Assembly (NCBI GenBank): GCA_964500415.1
Contig: CAZCOB010000002.1
Coordinates: 50,128 to 114,127, forward strand
Length of the DNA: 64,000 nt
From: JAFGPF01 sp964500415
GTDB lineage: Bacteria; Chloroflexota; Dehalococcoidia; Dehalococcoidales; RBG-16-60-22
Direction: 5' to 3'
Shown: in pieces, positions 44,415 to 53,340 of the stretch
How the letters are laid out: every line of letters begins with the position of its first letter
Position numbering within the stretch: position 1 is the stretch's first letter
The notes under the pieces: model-generated
What the model saw: only the letters and a program-made list of their open reading frames with translations
Told to the model about the DNA's origin: nothing
The model's database searches: none
Position numbers and translations under genes: made by a program

Positions 44415-45548
44415 ATGGTATCTAGCCAGGTAAAGTCAGGCACTACAACAGTGATTTCTGGTCGCGTGGAACGTGAAAATAAGGCGAGGCTGGAGCTTGC
44501 CTACGAGGTAAGTAAGAAGATAGGCTCGGTGCCGCGTATGACGGAAATGCTGGAACAGGTCATAGAAATGACCCAGAAGACGCTGAACGCCTCGGCAGCC
44601 TCTATCCTTTTATTCAGAAACAACGACCAGGAATTGTACTTCGAGGTTGCCTCGGGGCCGGTAGGCAAGGTGTTACATCAGGTAAAGCTAAGCACTAAGT
44701 ACGGTATTGCCGGGCAGGTCGCCCGCACTGGTAAGCCGTTGATAGTTAACGACGTCAGTCGGAGCGAAAATTTCCACAAGATGATTGATGAGACCACCGG
44801 CTTCACCACGAAGTCTCTTGTCTGCGCACCGCTGGTGGTACATCGGAAAATCCTGGGTGTTATTGAAGTATTGAATAAACTGGATGGCAGCGAGTTCGAA
44901 GAGCAGGACCTGGAGGCTGCCATATCGGTCGCAAATACCGCCGCGATGGCAATTGAGAATACCAAACTACACCAGACGGTACTGGATGCCTATAAAAACA
45001 CCATTAAAACGCTGGCGGCAGCCATCGACGCTAAAGACCCGTATACTTGTGGCCATTCCCAGCGGGTGATGGAATACGCCTTGCTGGCGGGCGCTTACCT
45101 CTCGTTTTCCTCCGACGAAATGGAAATACTGGAATACGCGAGTATTCTCCATGACATCGGCAAAATATCTATCGATTCTACAATATTGAATAAACCCGGC
45201 TCTCTGACGGAATCGGAGTGGGAAATAATAAAGGAACACCCGGTCATCGGAGCCAACTTACTGAAGAGTATCCCGTTCCTGGAAAAAGCCAGCGAACTCG
45301 TGCTCTGCCACCACGAAAGGTTTAATGGAGGAGGTTATCCCCACGGAATCAGTGGTGAAGCAATATCTTTAGGGGCGCGCTTAATAGCCACGGCTGATGC
45401 TTTCGATACCATGACCACCGACCGTTCTTATCGCGCGGCTATGACCGTCGAGGACGCAGTGAAGGAACTGCACGATTGCTCGGGTAATCAGTTCTGTCCT
45501 GTTGCTGTAACGGCTTTAGTGTCCGGGCTTCGCCTGAATATCACCTAG
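44415..45548 (+). CDS. GAF domain HD-GYP phosphodiesterase (c-di-GMP type)
   Basis: A 377-residue cytosolic signalling protein. GAF sensor about 37-185; HD-GYP domain from about 195: H214, HD at 246-247 with HDIGK, HH at 299-300, and GYP at 307-309 in ERFNGGGYPHGISG, then DAFDTMTTDRSYR. All metal and GYP residues are present, so hydrolysis of cyclic di-GMP or a related dinucleotide is expected. It follows a class III cyclase protein. The C-terminal CSGNQFCP segment is slightly atypical. Confidence 0.88.
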   Translation: MVSSQVKSGTTTVISGRVERENKARLELAYEVSKKIGSVPRMTEMLEQVIEMTQKTLNASAASILLFRNNDQELYFEVASGPVGKVLHQVKLSTKYGIAGQVARTGKPLIVNDVSRSENFHKMIDETTGFTTKSLVCAPLVVHRKILGVIEVLNKLDGSEFEEQDLEAAISVANTAAMAIENTKLHQTVLDAYKNTIKTLAAAIDAKDPYTCGHSQRVMEYALLAGAYLSFSSDEMEILEYASILHDIGKISIDSTILNKPGSLTESEWEIIKEHPVIGANLLKSIPFLEKASELVLCHHERFNGGGYPHGISGEAISLGARLIATADAFDTMTTDRSYRAAMTVEDAVKELHDCSGNQFCPVAVTALVSGLRLNIT

Positions 45549-45760
45549 ATAACCGTCATATCATAAGATATCGGCGGTCATAACTCTCTGGCTTTTTCTG
45601 TAATTCCTCGGCTATCAAATTACCCCCAAAAAGGCTTCATTCTACACATTAATATCTGAGAGAACTTACGGGTTCTGAATTTCGCTCATTGGGAACAGCA
45701 GGTCGCTAAAGGCTTGTGTTGAAAAACGCTTGACCGCTTTCTAAGATATACGAAAAATCG

Positions 45761-46750
45761 TCACACCCTGATGCAGGCGACCTCGTGGCCGCCGCCGATA
45801 TCACGTAGAGGGGGCACGGCCTGGGAGCATTCGGGGATAGCCATAAAGCAGCGCGGGTGGAAAGAGCAGCCGGGCGGCGGGTTCAGGGGGCTGGGGACCT
45901 CACCCTTCAGGATGATACGCTCGCGGGTCTCCTCGACGACGGGGTCGGCGATGGGCACGGCGGAGAGCAGAGCCCGGGTGTAGGGGTGCAGGGGATTATT
46001 GTAGAGCTCTACTGCCTTACAGATTTCAACGATTCGCCCCAGGTACATCACCGCTACGCGGTCGGAGATATGCCTCACCACCGAAAGGTCGTGGGCGATG
46101 AAGAGATAGCTCAGCTCCTTAGCGCTGGCCTGCAGCTCCTCCAGTAGATTGATTATCTGGGCCTGGATGGAAACATCCAGTGCGGAGATGGGCTCGTCAC
46201 AGACGATGAGGTTGGGGTCACAGGCCAGCGAGCGCGCCACACCGATACGCTGGCGCTGCCCGCCGGAAAACTCGTGGGGGAAACGGTCGGTCATGGAGGG
46301 GTCGAGACCGACGATGCGGAACAACTCCTCAACACGGTCACGGTACTCACCCTTGCCCATCACCATCTGGTGGATCTTCAGCGGCTCGCCGACAATACTG
46401 CCGGCGCTCTGACGCGGGTCGAGGGAGGAGTAAGGGTCCTGGAAAATTAAGGCCATCTTGCTGCGGATTTGCCGAAGCTTCTTTTCAGGGTAATCGGCAA
46501 TATCCTCATCCTCAAAGAAGATGCCGCCTTCGGTCGGTTTATAAAGGCCGAGGATGCAGCGGCCGATAGTGGTCTTACCGCAGCCGCTTTCACCCACCAG
46601 TCCCAAGGTTTCGTCCCGCTTGAGTTTAAAGGTCACCCCATCGACAGCTTTGACATCGGCAACCTTTCTCCGCAGGAGACCGCGGGTGACCGGGAAATAC
46701 ATCTTGAGGTCGCGGACGTCTAAGAGATTATCACTGCGTTTTTGGTTCAC
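45761..46750 (-). CDS. oppF: Peptide ABC importer ATPase, OppF/DppF type (set 2)
   Basis: A 329-residue ATPase: GESGCGKTT, IFQDPYSSLDPRQ, FSGGQRQRIGVARSL, LIVCDEPISALD, and the cysteine-containing tail CSFHPRCFMAIPEC. It is a close paralogue of the set 1 gene at 26759 and overlaps its own oppD by 4 bases, so the whole cassette duplicated. The 212 bases between it and the convergent HD-GYP gene show no clear feature. Confidence 0.88.
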   Translation of the reverse strand: MNQKRSDNLLDVRDLKMYFPVTRGLLRRKVADVKAVDGVTFKLKRDETLGLVGESGCGKTTIGRCILGLYKPTEGGIFFEDEDIADYPEKKLRQIRSKMALIFQDPYSSLDPRQSAGSIVGEPLKIHQMVMGKGEYRDRVEELFRIVGLDPSMTDRFPHEFSGGQRQRIGVARSLACDPNLIVCDEPISALDVSIQAQIINLLEELQASAKELSYLFIAHDLSVVRHISDRVAVMYLGRIVEICKAVELYNNPLHPYTRALLSAVPIADPVVEETRERIILKGEVPSPLNPPPGCSFHPRCFMAIPECSQAVPPLRDIGGGHEVACIRV

Positions 46751-47736
46751 TTGCTTTTCTCCTTGGTATTAGCGTAACAGCTAATATAGTGATTACCGTT
46801 AACAGGTGTCAGCGGCGGCCACGGCTCCCGGGCACATTTCTCCAGCCGGTAGGAACACCTGGGCAAGAAAGCACAGGTAGACGGCATGTTGATCAGGTTG
46901 GGCGGCAAACCCTGGATCGGCACCAGCTTGGTACCCTCCTCCTCGTCAAGCCTCGGAATGCATTTCAGGAGGCCAATGGTATAGGGGTGGTGCGGGTTGG
47001 CGAAAATGTCCTTGGTTGTGCCCGACTCAACAATGCGCCCGGCATACATGATATATATCCTCTGCGCGTAACGGGCGACGACTCCCAGGTTGTGGGTGAC
47101 GATGATTAGCGAAGTGCGGAAACGCTGTACCATGTCCTTCATCAACTCCAGAAGCTGGGCCTGCGTGGTAACGTCCAGAGCCGTGGTAGGCTCGTCGGCA
47201 ATGAGTATCTTGGGATTGCAGGAAAGGCCCATGGCAATCATGACACGCTGGCGCATGCCGCCGGAAAAGTGATGCGGGTAATCGTCAATGCGGTTCTCCG
47301 CTCCGGGTATGCCTACCATGCTCATTAACTCGATGGCTCTCTTGCGGGCAGTATCATCGTTCATTTTCATGTGGAGCTGCAGCATCTCGGTGAGCTGCTG
47401 GCTGATGGTCAGGACCGGGTTGAGAGAGGTCATGGGCTCCTGGAAAATCATGGCGATTTTGGCACCGCGCACGGAACGCATCTGCGGACCGTTAGCTTCG
47501 TACTTGAGAAGGTTCTGCCCTTCGAAAATAACCTCACCACCAGCAATTTCACCCGGGGCGCTGATAAGCTGCATGATGGATAGCTGGCTGACGGACTTGC
47601 CGCAACCACTCTCACCCACGAGACCGATGATTTCCTGCTCGTCAATGTAGTAGGATACACCATCAACGGCCTTCACCAGACCACTCTCGGTCTTGAATTG
47701 GGTTACCAGATCGTTAACTCTTAAAAGTTCTGCCAT
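46747..47736 (-). CDS. oppD: Peptide ABC importer ATPase, OppD/DppD type (set 2)
   Basis: A 329-residue ATPase with GESGCGKSV, IFQEPMTSLNPVL, FSGGMRQRVMIAMGL, ILIADEPTTALDV and the tail LINMPSTCAFLPRCSYRLEKC. Length equals its set 1 paralogue. Unlike set 1 (TAVDV), the Walker B region keeps the usual TALDV. Confidence 0.88.
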   Translation of the reverse strand: MAELLRVNDLVTQFKTESGLVKAVDGVSYYIDEQEIIGLVGESGCGKSVSQLSIMQLISAPGEIAGGEVIFEGQNLLKYEANGPQMRSVRGAKIAMIFQEPMTSLNPVLTISQQLTEMLQLHMKMNDDTARKRAIELMSMVGIPGAENRIDDYPHHFSGGMRQRVMIAMGLSCNPKILIADEPTTALDVTTQAQLLELMKDMVQRFRTSLIIVTHNLGVVARYAQRIYIMYAGRIVESGTTKDIFANPHHPYTIGLLKCIPRLDEEEGTKLVPIQGLPPNLINMPSTCAFLPRCSYRLEKCAREPWPPLTPVNGNHYISCYANTKEKSK

Positions 47737-47750
47737 TTCTATTCCTCACT

Positions 47751-48647
47751 TTAGAGTATCCCTCTCAGCCTGGGGTCGAGGGCATCCCGCAGGCCGTCGC
47801 CCACCATGTTGAAGGCAAAAACGACCAGCATAATGGCTATCCCTGGCGCGAAGGAAAGCGTTGGATTCGAAGATAGATAACGGTAGCCGTCGTTGACCAT
47901 GGCGCCCCAGGCTGCGCCCGGCGGTTTAATGCCAATTCCAAGGAAGCTGAGGGCAGCCTCGGCCATAATAATGCCACCCAACTGAAGAGTTACCAGCACA
48001 ATCATAGGTGGAACGGCATTAGGTAAAACATGACGCAACATGACACGTGAGTTGCTCGACCCCATGGCCTGCTCGGCCATAATATAATCATTCTCCTTGA
48101 TACTCATGGTAAGCCCGTTCATTACCCTGGCATAGCCGGGTACCGTGGCAATACTCAGGGCAATAACAACATTTTGTATGCCGCCCCCGAGTACGGCTGC
48201 AAATAGCATGGCCAGTATCAACATCGGGAAGCCCATGAGTGCATCCATTATCCTCATAATAATCATGCTGGGAATACCGCCGAAATACCCGGCAATCAGC
48301 CCCAGCGTAACGCCGACAACACCGGCAATCCCCACCGTGACAAAGCCTACCATCAGCGCCGTCCTCGTGCCGAAGATAAGACGGCTCAGCGTGTCCCTGC
48401 CTTGAATATCCGTCCCCAGCAAATATTTGCCGCTTGGTGCCTCTAATGAATCAGCCAGTATACCCCGGAAAGGGTCATACGGAGCCAGTAAATTGGCGAA
48501 GATAGCGGAAAATACCAGTAAAAATAAAACAATCAGGCCGAAAATCACTATTTTCCGCTGCAGGAACACCCTCAAGAAGCGTCGCCATTCGTTGACGCGC
48601 GGCGGAGCTTCCTGGAACTCTTCAGCGGTAATGTCTTTCTCAGTCAT
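47751..48647 (-). CDS. oppC: Peptide ABC importer permease, OppC type (set 2)
   Basis: A 298-residue permease: cytosolic N-tail, first helix KIVIFGLIVLFLLVFSAIF, GTDIQGRDTLSRLIFG periplasmic segment, EAA loop GSSNSRVMLRHVLPNAVPP, and the ending DGLRDALDPRLRGIL. It follows oppB by 13 bases. Confidence 0.88.
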   Translation of the reverse strand: MTEKDITAEEFQEAPPRVNEWRRFLRVFLQRKIVIFGLIVLFLLVFSAIFANLLAPYDPFRGILADSLEAPSGKYLLGTDIQGRDTLSRLIFGTRTALMVGFVTVGIAGVVGVTLGLIAGYFGGIPSMIIMRIMDALMGFPMLILAMLFAAVLGGGIQNVVIALSIATVPGYARVMNGLTMSIKENDYIMAEQAMGSSNSRVMLRHVLPNAVPPMIVLVTLQLGGIIMAEAALSFLGIGIKPPGAAWGAMVNDGYRYLSSNPTLSFAPGIAIMLVVFAFNMVGDGLRDALDPRLRGIL

Positions 48648-48660
48648 ATCAAATAGTCTC

Positions 48661-49620
48661 CTAGCCGTACCGGATCCTGGGGTCGAGCCAGCCGTAGGAT
48701 ATATCGACGAGTAGATTGGATAAAATGATTATCGTGGCAATTACCAGTGTTCCTGACTGTATCACCACGTAGTCCTGGGCGAAGATGCTGGTTACCAGCA
48801 ACCTGCCTACACCGGGAATGGCAAAGATTGTCTCGACAAAAACCGAACCGGCGAAGACCATGCCAAGACCGATGCCCAGCAACGTGATTACCGGTATGAG
48901 GCCGTTCTTAAGAGCGTGTCTCATGATGATATTGCGCTCTCTCAATCCCTTGGACCACGCGGTGCGAATATAGTCCTGGCGGGTGACTTCGAGCATGCTG
49001 GAGCGGGAAAGGCGTGCCGTGGTTGCCATCATCGTAATGGCCATGCAAAAAACCGGCATGACTATCTGCTGCGTATTCAACCAGAAATCTTTAAAGGGGG
49101 AAGTGTAGCCGGCGATGGGGAGCCAGCTGAGCTTGAGGCCGAAGAGGTATATCATTAAAATTGCCAGCCAGAAAACCGGGATACATACGCCGATATTCGC
49201 CAGAGTGGTGGTGACGCTGTCTATCCAGGTCCCTCGCCTGATAGCTGCGGCCACGCCCATCAGGACGCCAACGACAATATTGATGATAAATGCCAGCGCA
49301 CCCAGGTGTAGTGTTAGCGGAAAACGATCGCCCATCAGTACCCCCACATCCTCGTGGTAATATAAAGATGTTCCTAAATCGCCGTGCAGTATGCCCCAAA
49401 ACCAGTTGCCGTACTGCACCATAATGGGGTCGTTGAGGCCGTATAACTCCCGGAGATGCTCCAGTTCTGCCTGTGATATGCCCCCTTGTGTGGCCTGTTG
49501 GCCGAGGAAAATAATCAGCGGGTCACCTGGCAGAAGGCGTATGGCAAAGAAGACAATCAGCGAAACGATGATGAGAATTATCAGCGCTATTATAAGTCGC
49601 CTTATGATATATGTGGTCAT
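48661..49620 (-). CDS. oppB: Peptide ABC importer permease, OppB type (set 2)
   Basis: A 319-residue permease: TTYIIRRLIIALIILIIVSL helix, RLLPGDPLIIFLG, EAA loop AWSKGLRERNIIMRHALKNGLIPV, ending DISYGWLDPRIRYG. It follows the binding protein gene after 222 bases that contain a nested hairpin. Confidence 0.88.
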   Translation of the reverse strand: MTTYIIRRLIIALIILIIVSLIVFFAIRLLPGDPLIIFLGQQATQGGISQAELEHLRELYGLNDPIMVQYGNWFWGILHGDLGTSLYYHEDVGVLMGDRFPLTLHLGALAFIINIVVGVLMGVAAAIRRGTWIDSVTTTLANIGVCIPVFWLAILMIYLFGLKLSWLPIAGYTSPFKDFWLNTQQIVMPVFCMAITMMATTARLSRSSMLEVTRQDYIRTAWSKGLRERNIIMRHALKNGLIPVITLLGIGLGMVFAGSVFVETIFAIPGVGRLLVTSIFAQDYVVIQSGTLVIATIIILSNLLVDISYGWLDPRIRYG

Positions 49621-49770
49621 CTCAAACTTCAGTCCTTACTCCGGTGATTATCCTGACTGGTGCAGACCCATAAACAGCCGCCACCAGCTATGGTAATACG
49701 AACGCCGCGTGGGACATGCAGTTTTTCAACGCTTGGTTATTCTTTATTTTAAAGCTACCGATTATGCTAT

Positions 49771-49824
49771 TGGGTGGTTCGCCACTGTCTTGGTGATATT
49801 TCACCATAATGGACGAACCACCCA
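49771..49824. repeat. Nested inverted repeat between the binding protein and oppB (set 2)
   Basis: The outer arms TGGGTGGTTCG (49771-49781) and CGAACCACCCA (49814-49824) are perfect complements. Inside, TGGTGA (49791-49796) and TCACCA (49801-49806) pair around TATT. In the minus-strand transcript it falls 19 bases after the binding protein stop codon. It could protect or partly terminate the upstream message, giving more binding protein than permease. Confidence 0.6.
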
Positions 49825-49842
49825 GCAATTATAACACGCTAT

Positions 49843-51474
49843 CTAGTGTTTTTCCATCCAGACGTCAAACATATCCCAGCGCGTGAACCCCTGCGTGTAC
49901 TCTGTGCTGTGCACGTAGGGCTGCTGCATGGCGTACGCCGGGGTACCATAGACCGGAATAATCAGGGCGTTATCCGTCAGATAACGCATCAACTTCTTGG
50001 TCATTTCCGCCTGATCTTCTGGGTCCGCTATCAACTGCGCCTCGACATCCATCGCCGTCTGTTCCGCCGTATGCCCGAGGAATGAACAGTCGGTGAACGG
50101 TGTGATACTGAACCAGCGCATGTATGTCTGCAGGTAGTTTGCATCCATGCCGCCCGCTAACCACCAGTTCATATCCTGGTCTGCACTTGGCGGAGTCCAG
50201 TAAACAGTTCCGAAGAACCTGCCGGGGTCGGCGACATCCAGTTCAAGCTCGAAGCCGGCGTCATCAAGACACCGCTTGATAGCAACACCGATATCCTGGG
50301 TGACCGGGTCATTCATGGTGATCAGCTTGACCTTGAGGCCGTCGGGATAACCGGCTTCTGCCAGCAGTTCTCTGGCCTTTTCCGGATTATACGGCCGGGG
50401 GTCGTAGGCGGGGTCATAACCCCACTCACCCGGCATCGGCAGACTCTTCAGGGGGATATATATCCCGAAACCGATAGCTTTGGCTACCGCAACTTTATCA
50501 ATGGCATACTCTACCGCTTCGCGCACTCTCTTATCGGCCATTACCGAGTCAGGGTTGGAGGTGTTGGGCCAGATGCCCCAGGGTAAAATCGGCCAGTCCT
50601 GCTGCCGTTTATAGCCCAGCTCCTCCAGTTCGGCCACCATGTTGGCCGGAGCACCCCATATATCGCCCTCTCCCGCCTCGAAGGCGGCACGTGCCGTTAC
50701 CGGGTCGGGGATATAGCGAACCTCGATGCCATCGAGATAAGGTCGGTCCGGAATCCAGTAATCCGGGTTCTTGACCCAGGTCATGTGGTCGTCACGCTTG
50801 TATTCTTTCAGTATGAAAGGACCGGTACCGACGATATTGACGCGCTGCCATTCTTTGCCTTTCTCGGGGTCGCCGCCCGAGGCTTTGTCATAGGCGGCTT
50901 TGGAGGTAATGACCGGCCAGTACCCCCAGTCGGGCATAAGCTGGTTGCTCCACTTGTTCAGGTTCATCTTTAGCGTATAGTCATCAACGACTATCATCTC
51001 TTTCAGGAAGTCTGTGTGCGGCAGGGCTCCGGCGTCGAGAATCAACTGGAAGTTCCAGGCCACGACATCGGCCGTCATTTCAGTGCCGTCGTGGAATTTA
51101 ATGCCTTTCTTCAGGTTCCAGGTCATCGTCAGGTTCTCGATATCCTCCTCCACGCTCTCGCATAGCCACGGCTCCACTCCGGGCCCGCTCATTCTTTCAG
51201 CGGTGGCCTGTACCAGGTTTTCGGCCGCCGGGAAAACGGCGGAGTGGTCACCCGGCCCCATCTCGCCAACATAGCTCAGCACTTGGGGTCCGGAGGTCGC
51301 GATCATTCTCAGAATACCGCCGTACTCCGGTCCGGACGGTTCCGGTTCCGGTGCCGGCGCTGGTGCCGGCGCTGGGGTAGGGGTGGGTTCTGGCTCGGGT
51401 TCAGCACAACTACCAATTAGCATTCCACTGATGATAATGATTGCTAATGCCAGGAACAAAAATCCTTTTTTCAT
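49843..51474 (-). CDS. oppA: ABC transporter solute-binding lipoprotein, family 5 (set 2)
   Basis: A 543-residue exported lipoprotein: hydrophobic helix 4-19, lipobox LIGSC with Cys23, and a Pro/Glu/Ala/Thr linker about 24-46. SBP family 5 core: LCESVEEDIENLTMTWNL, IVGTGPFILKEYKRDD, VREAVEYAIDKVAVAKAIG, YNPEKARELLAEAGYPDGLKV; ends FDVWMEKH, close in style to the 14959 protein. First gene of importer set 2; a structured leader lies upstream. Substrate is probably a peptide or other small amphipathic compound. Confidence 0.9.
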   Translation of the reverse strand: MKKGFLFLALAIIIISGMLIGSCAEPEPEPTPTPAPAPAPAPEPEPSGPEYGGILRMIATSGPQVLSYVGEMGPGDHSAVFPAAENLVQATAERMSGPGVEPWLCESVEEDIENLTMTWNLKKGIKFHDGTEMTADVVAWNFQLILDAGALPHTDFLKEMIVVDDYTLKMNLNKWSNQLMPDWGYWPVITSKAAYDKASGGDPEKGKEWQRVNIVGTGPFILKEYKRDDHMTWVKNPDYWIPDRPYLDGIEVRYIPDPVTARAAFEAGEGDIWGAPANMVAELEELGYKRQQDWPILPWGIWPNTSNPDSVMADKRVREAVEYAIDKVAVAKAIGFGIYIPLKSLPMPGEWGYDPAYDPRPYNPEKARELLAEAGYPDGLKVKLITMNDPVTQDIGVAIKRCLDDAGFELELDVADPGRFFGTVYWTPPSADQDMNWWLAGGMDANYLQTYMRWFSITPFTDCSFLGHTAEQTAMDVEAQLIADPEDQAEMTKKLMRYLTDNALIIPVYGTPAYAMQQPYVHSTEYTQGFTRWDMFDVWMEKH

Positions 51475-51532
51475 TGTCTTTCTGTGGCCTCCTTAACATA
51501 ATGAATTGCTACCTGATATCTTCACGGATTAC

Positions 51533-51579
51533 CGGGTAATTAGGCCCCGGTTATATCAATAACTCCGGTAAATTACCCG
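51533..51579 (-). promoter_or_regulatory. Long hairpin in the leader of the set 2 binding protein gene
   Basis: CGGGTAATT (51533-51541) and AATTACCCG (51571-51579) form a perfect 9-bp base. Inside, CCGG-AG-TTAT and ATAA-CCGG pair with an AG bulge around a TGAT loop. It lies about 58 bases upstream of the ATG on the transcribed strand with no U-tract after it, so it is a structured leader rather than a terminator. Confidence 0.5.
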
Positions 51580-51789
51580 ATTCTCCGGTTGCATTAGTTA
51601 AACAGCGTTTTACCGGGGTGTTTTTTCGTGCTCTAGCTTATGGAGCTCTCTAGCAGTTCGCATAAAACATCTTGGAATACAGGTAAGCGCTATTACTTTG
51701 TCTACTCACTCTCACATGACGTCTCTCCTTTATCAGGTACAATACGGAAAATCCGGAAAAAGCACCTAATGCATATACTATATAATCTC

Positions 51790-52025
51790 TTAATGCGGGT
51801 CAACCCACTCGTGTTCTGTGTGCCGGGTTACCATCACTTCATAGAGGTAAGTGGTATGAACGTACGGCTGTATCATAACCGCGGATGGAGTGTAGGTGAG
51901 TGGAATGACCAGAGCTTCGTCCATTACAAACCTTATCATTTTACCGGTCCACTCCTCCAGCCCAGCATCGGTAGTCTTGGTTAACGATTCATTAGCCGAT
52001 TTACAGGCATACCAGCCCCTGATTT
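51790..52025 (-). pseudogene. Decayed C-terminal fragment of a solute-binding protein
   Basis: On the minus strand a frame ending at TAA (51792-51790) encodes about 75 residues closely resembling the C-terminus of the neighbouring binding protein: MIRFVMDEALVIPLTYTPSA then MIQPYVHTTYLYE, against LMRYLTDNALIIPVYGTPAY then MQQPYVHSTEYTQ. No start, signal peptide or upstream domain remains; an in-frame stop sits near 52028. The rest of 51475-52278 (about 800 bases) holds the leader hairpin and nothing else recognised. Confidence 0.78.
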
Positions 52026-52278
52026 ATTTAGTCATGGGCTATCTCATTACGAGCCTTCGGCTATAAAACATGGTAAACATATTGTACGAGGCTGATCGTA
52101 GGCTCATTATATATACTTATCTTCAAAATTGTCAAGCTTTTTCAGGCTAAGTCCTGTAATCAAGGTAAATCAGCAGAAAGAAGTGTCGCTCATGTCCACA
52201 TAACTGGATTTTTGCACGAACGGCACAGAGAAGTCAACTATTGCATAGCCCGGGTCTGGTGTTTTTTTATTGCCGGCT

Positions 52279-53340
52279 CTAGGTAGTGAGTAGCTGTGTC
52301 TTTCTCAGCATAAAAGCGACTATTACCAGCAGAATAACGTTCAACCCGATAAGTACGAAGAAGTTTACAGCTATCTCAGGCCAGCCACTGCCAAGCTGGC
52401 TGATTTCTACTATAGGCTGAATGATATAGTAAGTGGGGAAAATTCTCCCGACCCATGCGGGAATCTCGGGGAACAGGTAGATAAAGACGGGTGCGAAAAG
52501 TATAATTCCGGCCGTCTTCCAGACGGTAAACAGGGAGGTAAAGTCTTTCAGCAGAATACCGAGTATCATGCCGAGCTCAACTGCCATTATACCGCCCAGT
52601 GCCAGCACCAGAATCAGCAGCAGCGGATGATTGCCGAAAGCCTGGTTTATTACCAGTATCAGGATACCCATAAACATACTTATAATGAGGCCAGCCAATC
52701 CCTTGGCAGCGAAAATATCAACGATGCGGGTCGGTGTTACTACCAGAGCGTCAAGCGTCTTCTTCGCTTTTTCATTTATTATTGAGGTTGCCGGCAGCAT
52801 GAGTCCGCCCAGAAATACGGCTATAAGGACGATTACCGGCAGCAGCCGGTCACCCCAGGGAATGCTTACTTCGTCACCCAGCGTAATGGTTTGAATATCT
52901 ACCGGGGATTCTTGTCCGGTCATCTCTCTGATAAGGGTGGTTACGGTTACTGCGATTATTGTACGATTCTTGGCCAGGCTTTCTCCCCAGGTATACGCTT
53001 TAATCTCCACCTTTCCACTCCCTGTAAGAGAGCGGTCAAAATCGGCGGGAAGGACGATACCGACATCGACAGCGCCGCTCTCGACTGCCTGCCTGATTTC
53101 CGTGGTGCTGCCATATTCCTTGATATCCAGGGTATCAAGCTCCTGAAGCATGGGTATCAGTTGTGAGCTGCTCTCGTCCAGGACTCCCATCTCGGGTTTT
53201 CCCGTAAATAGTGTTCCGAAGATTAAGCTTACCATTAACGAGATAACAATCGGGGCGACGATGGAAAAGATGAAGATATAGCCTTTTGAGCCATGCAGGA
53301 ATTCCTTACCCAGCAGTATGCCTACGCGTTTGAGACTCAT
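52279..53340 (-). CDS. ABC-2 type exporter permease, second subunit
   Basis: A 353-residue membrane protein with one N-terminal helix (GYIFIFSIVAPIVISLMVSLIFG), a large outside loop (about 50-165), and five C-terminal helices from about 175. This is the ABC-2/YhaP-NatB layout. ATG at 53340 overlaps the end of the preceding permease gene (ATGA-type overlap); the longer frame from 53376 is not supported. It forms an exporter with the two preceding genes. Substrate unknown (Na+, drug or lipid). Confidence 0.82.
   Translation of the reverse strand: MSLKRVGILLGKEFLHGSKGYIFIFSIVAPIVISLMVSLIFGTLFTGKPEMGVLDESSSQLIPMLQELDTLDIKEYGSTTEIRQAVESGAVDVGIVLPADFDRSLTGSGKVEIKAYTWGESLAKNRTIIAVTVTTLIREMTGQESPVDIQTITLGDEVSIPWGDRLLPVIVLIAVFLGGLMLPATSIINEKAKKTLDALVVTPTRIVDIFAAKGLAGLIISMFMGILILVINQAFGNHPLLLILVLALGGIMAVELGMILGILLKDFTSLFTVWKTAGIILFAPVFIYLFPEIPAWVGRIFPTYYIIQPIVEISQLGSGWPEIAVNFFVLIGLNVILLVIVAFMLRKTQLLTT

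Noticed and set aside
51640..51984. 114-codon plus-strand frame in the intergenic region
   Set aside because: The opposite strand shows a clear binding protein relic; the plus-strand product matches nothing.
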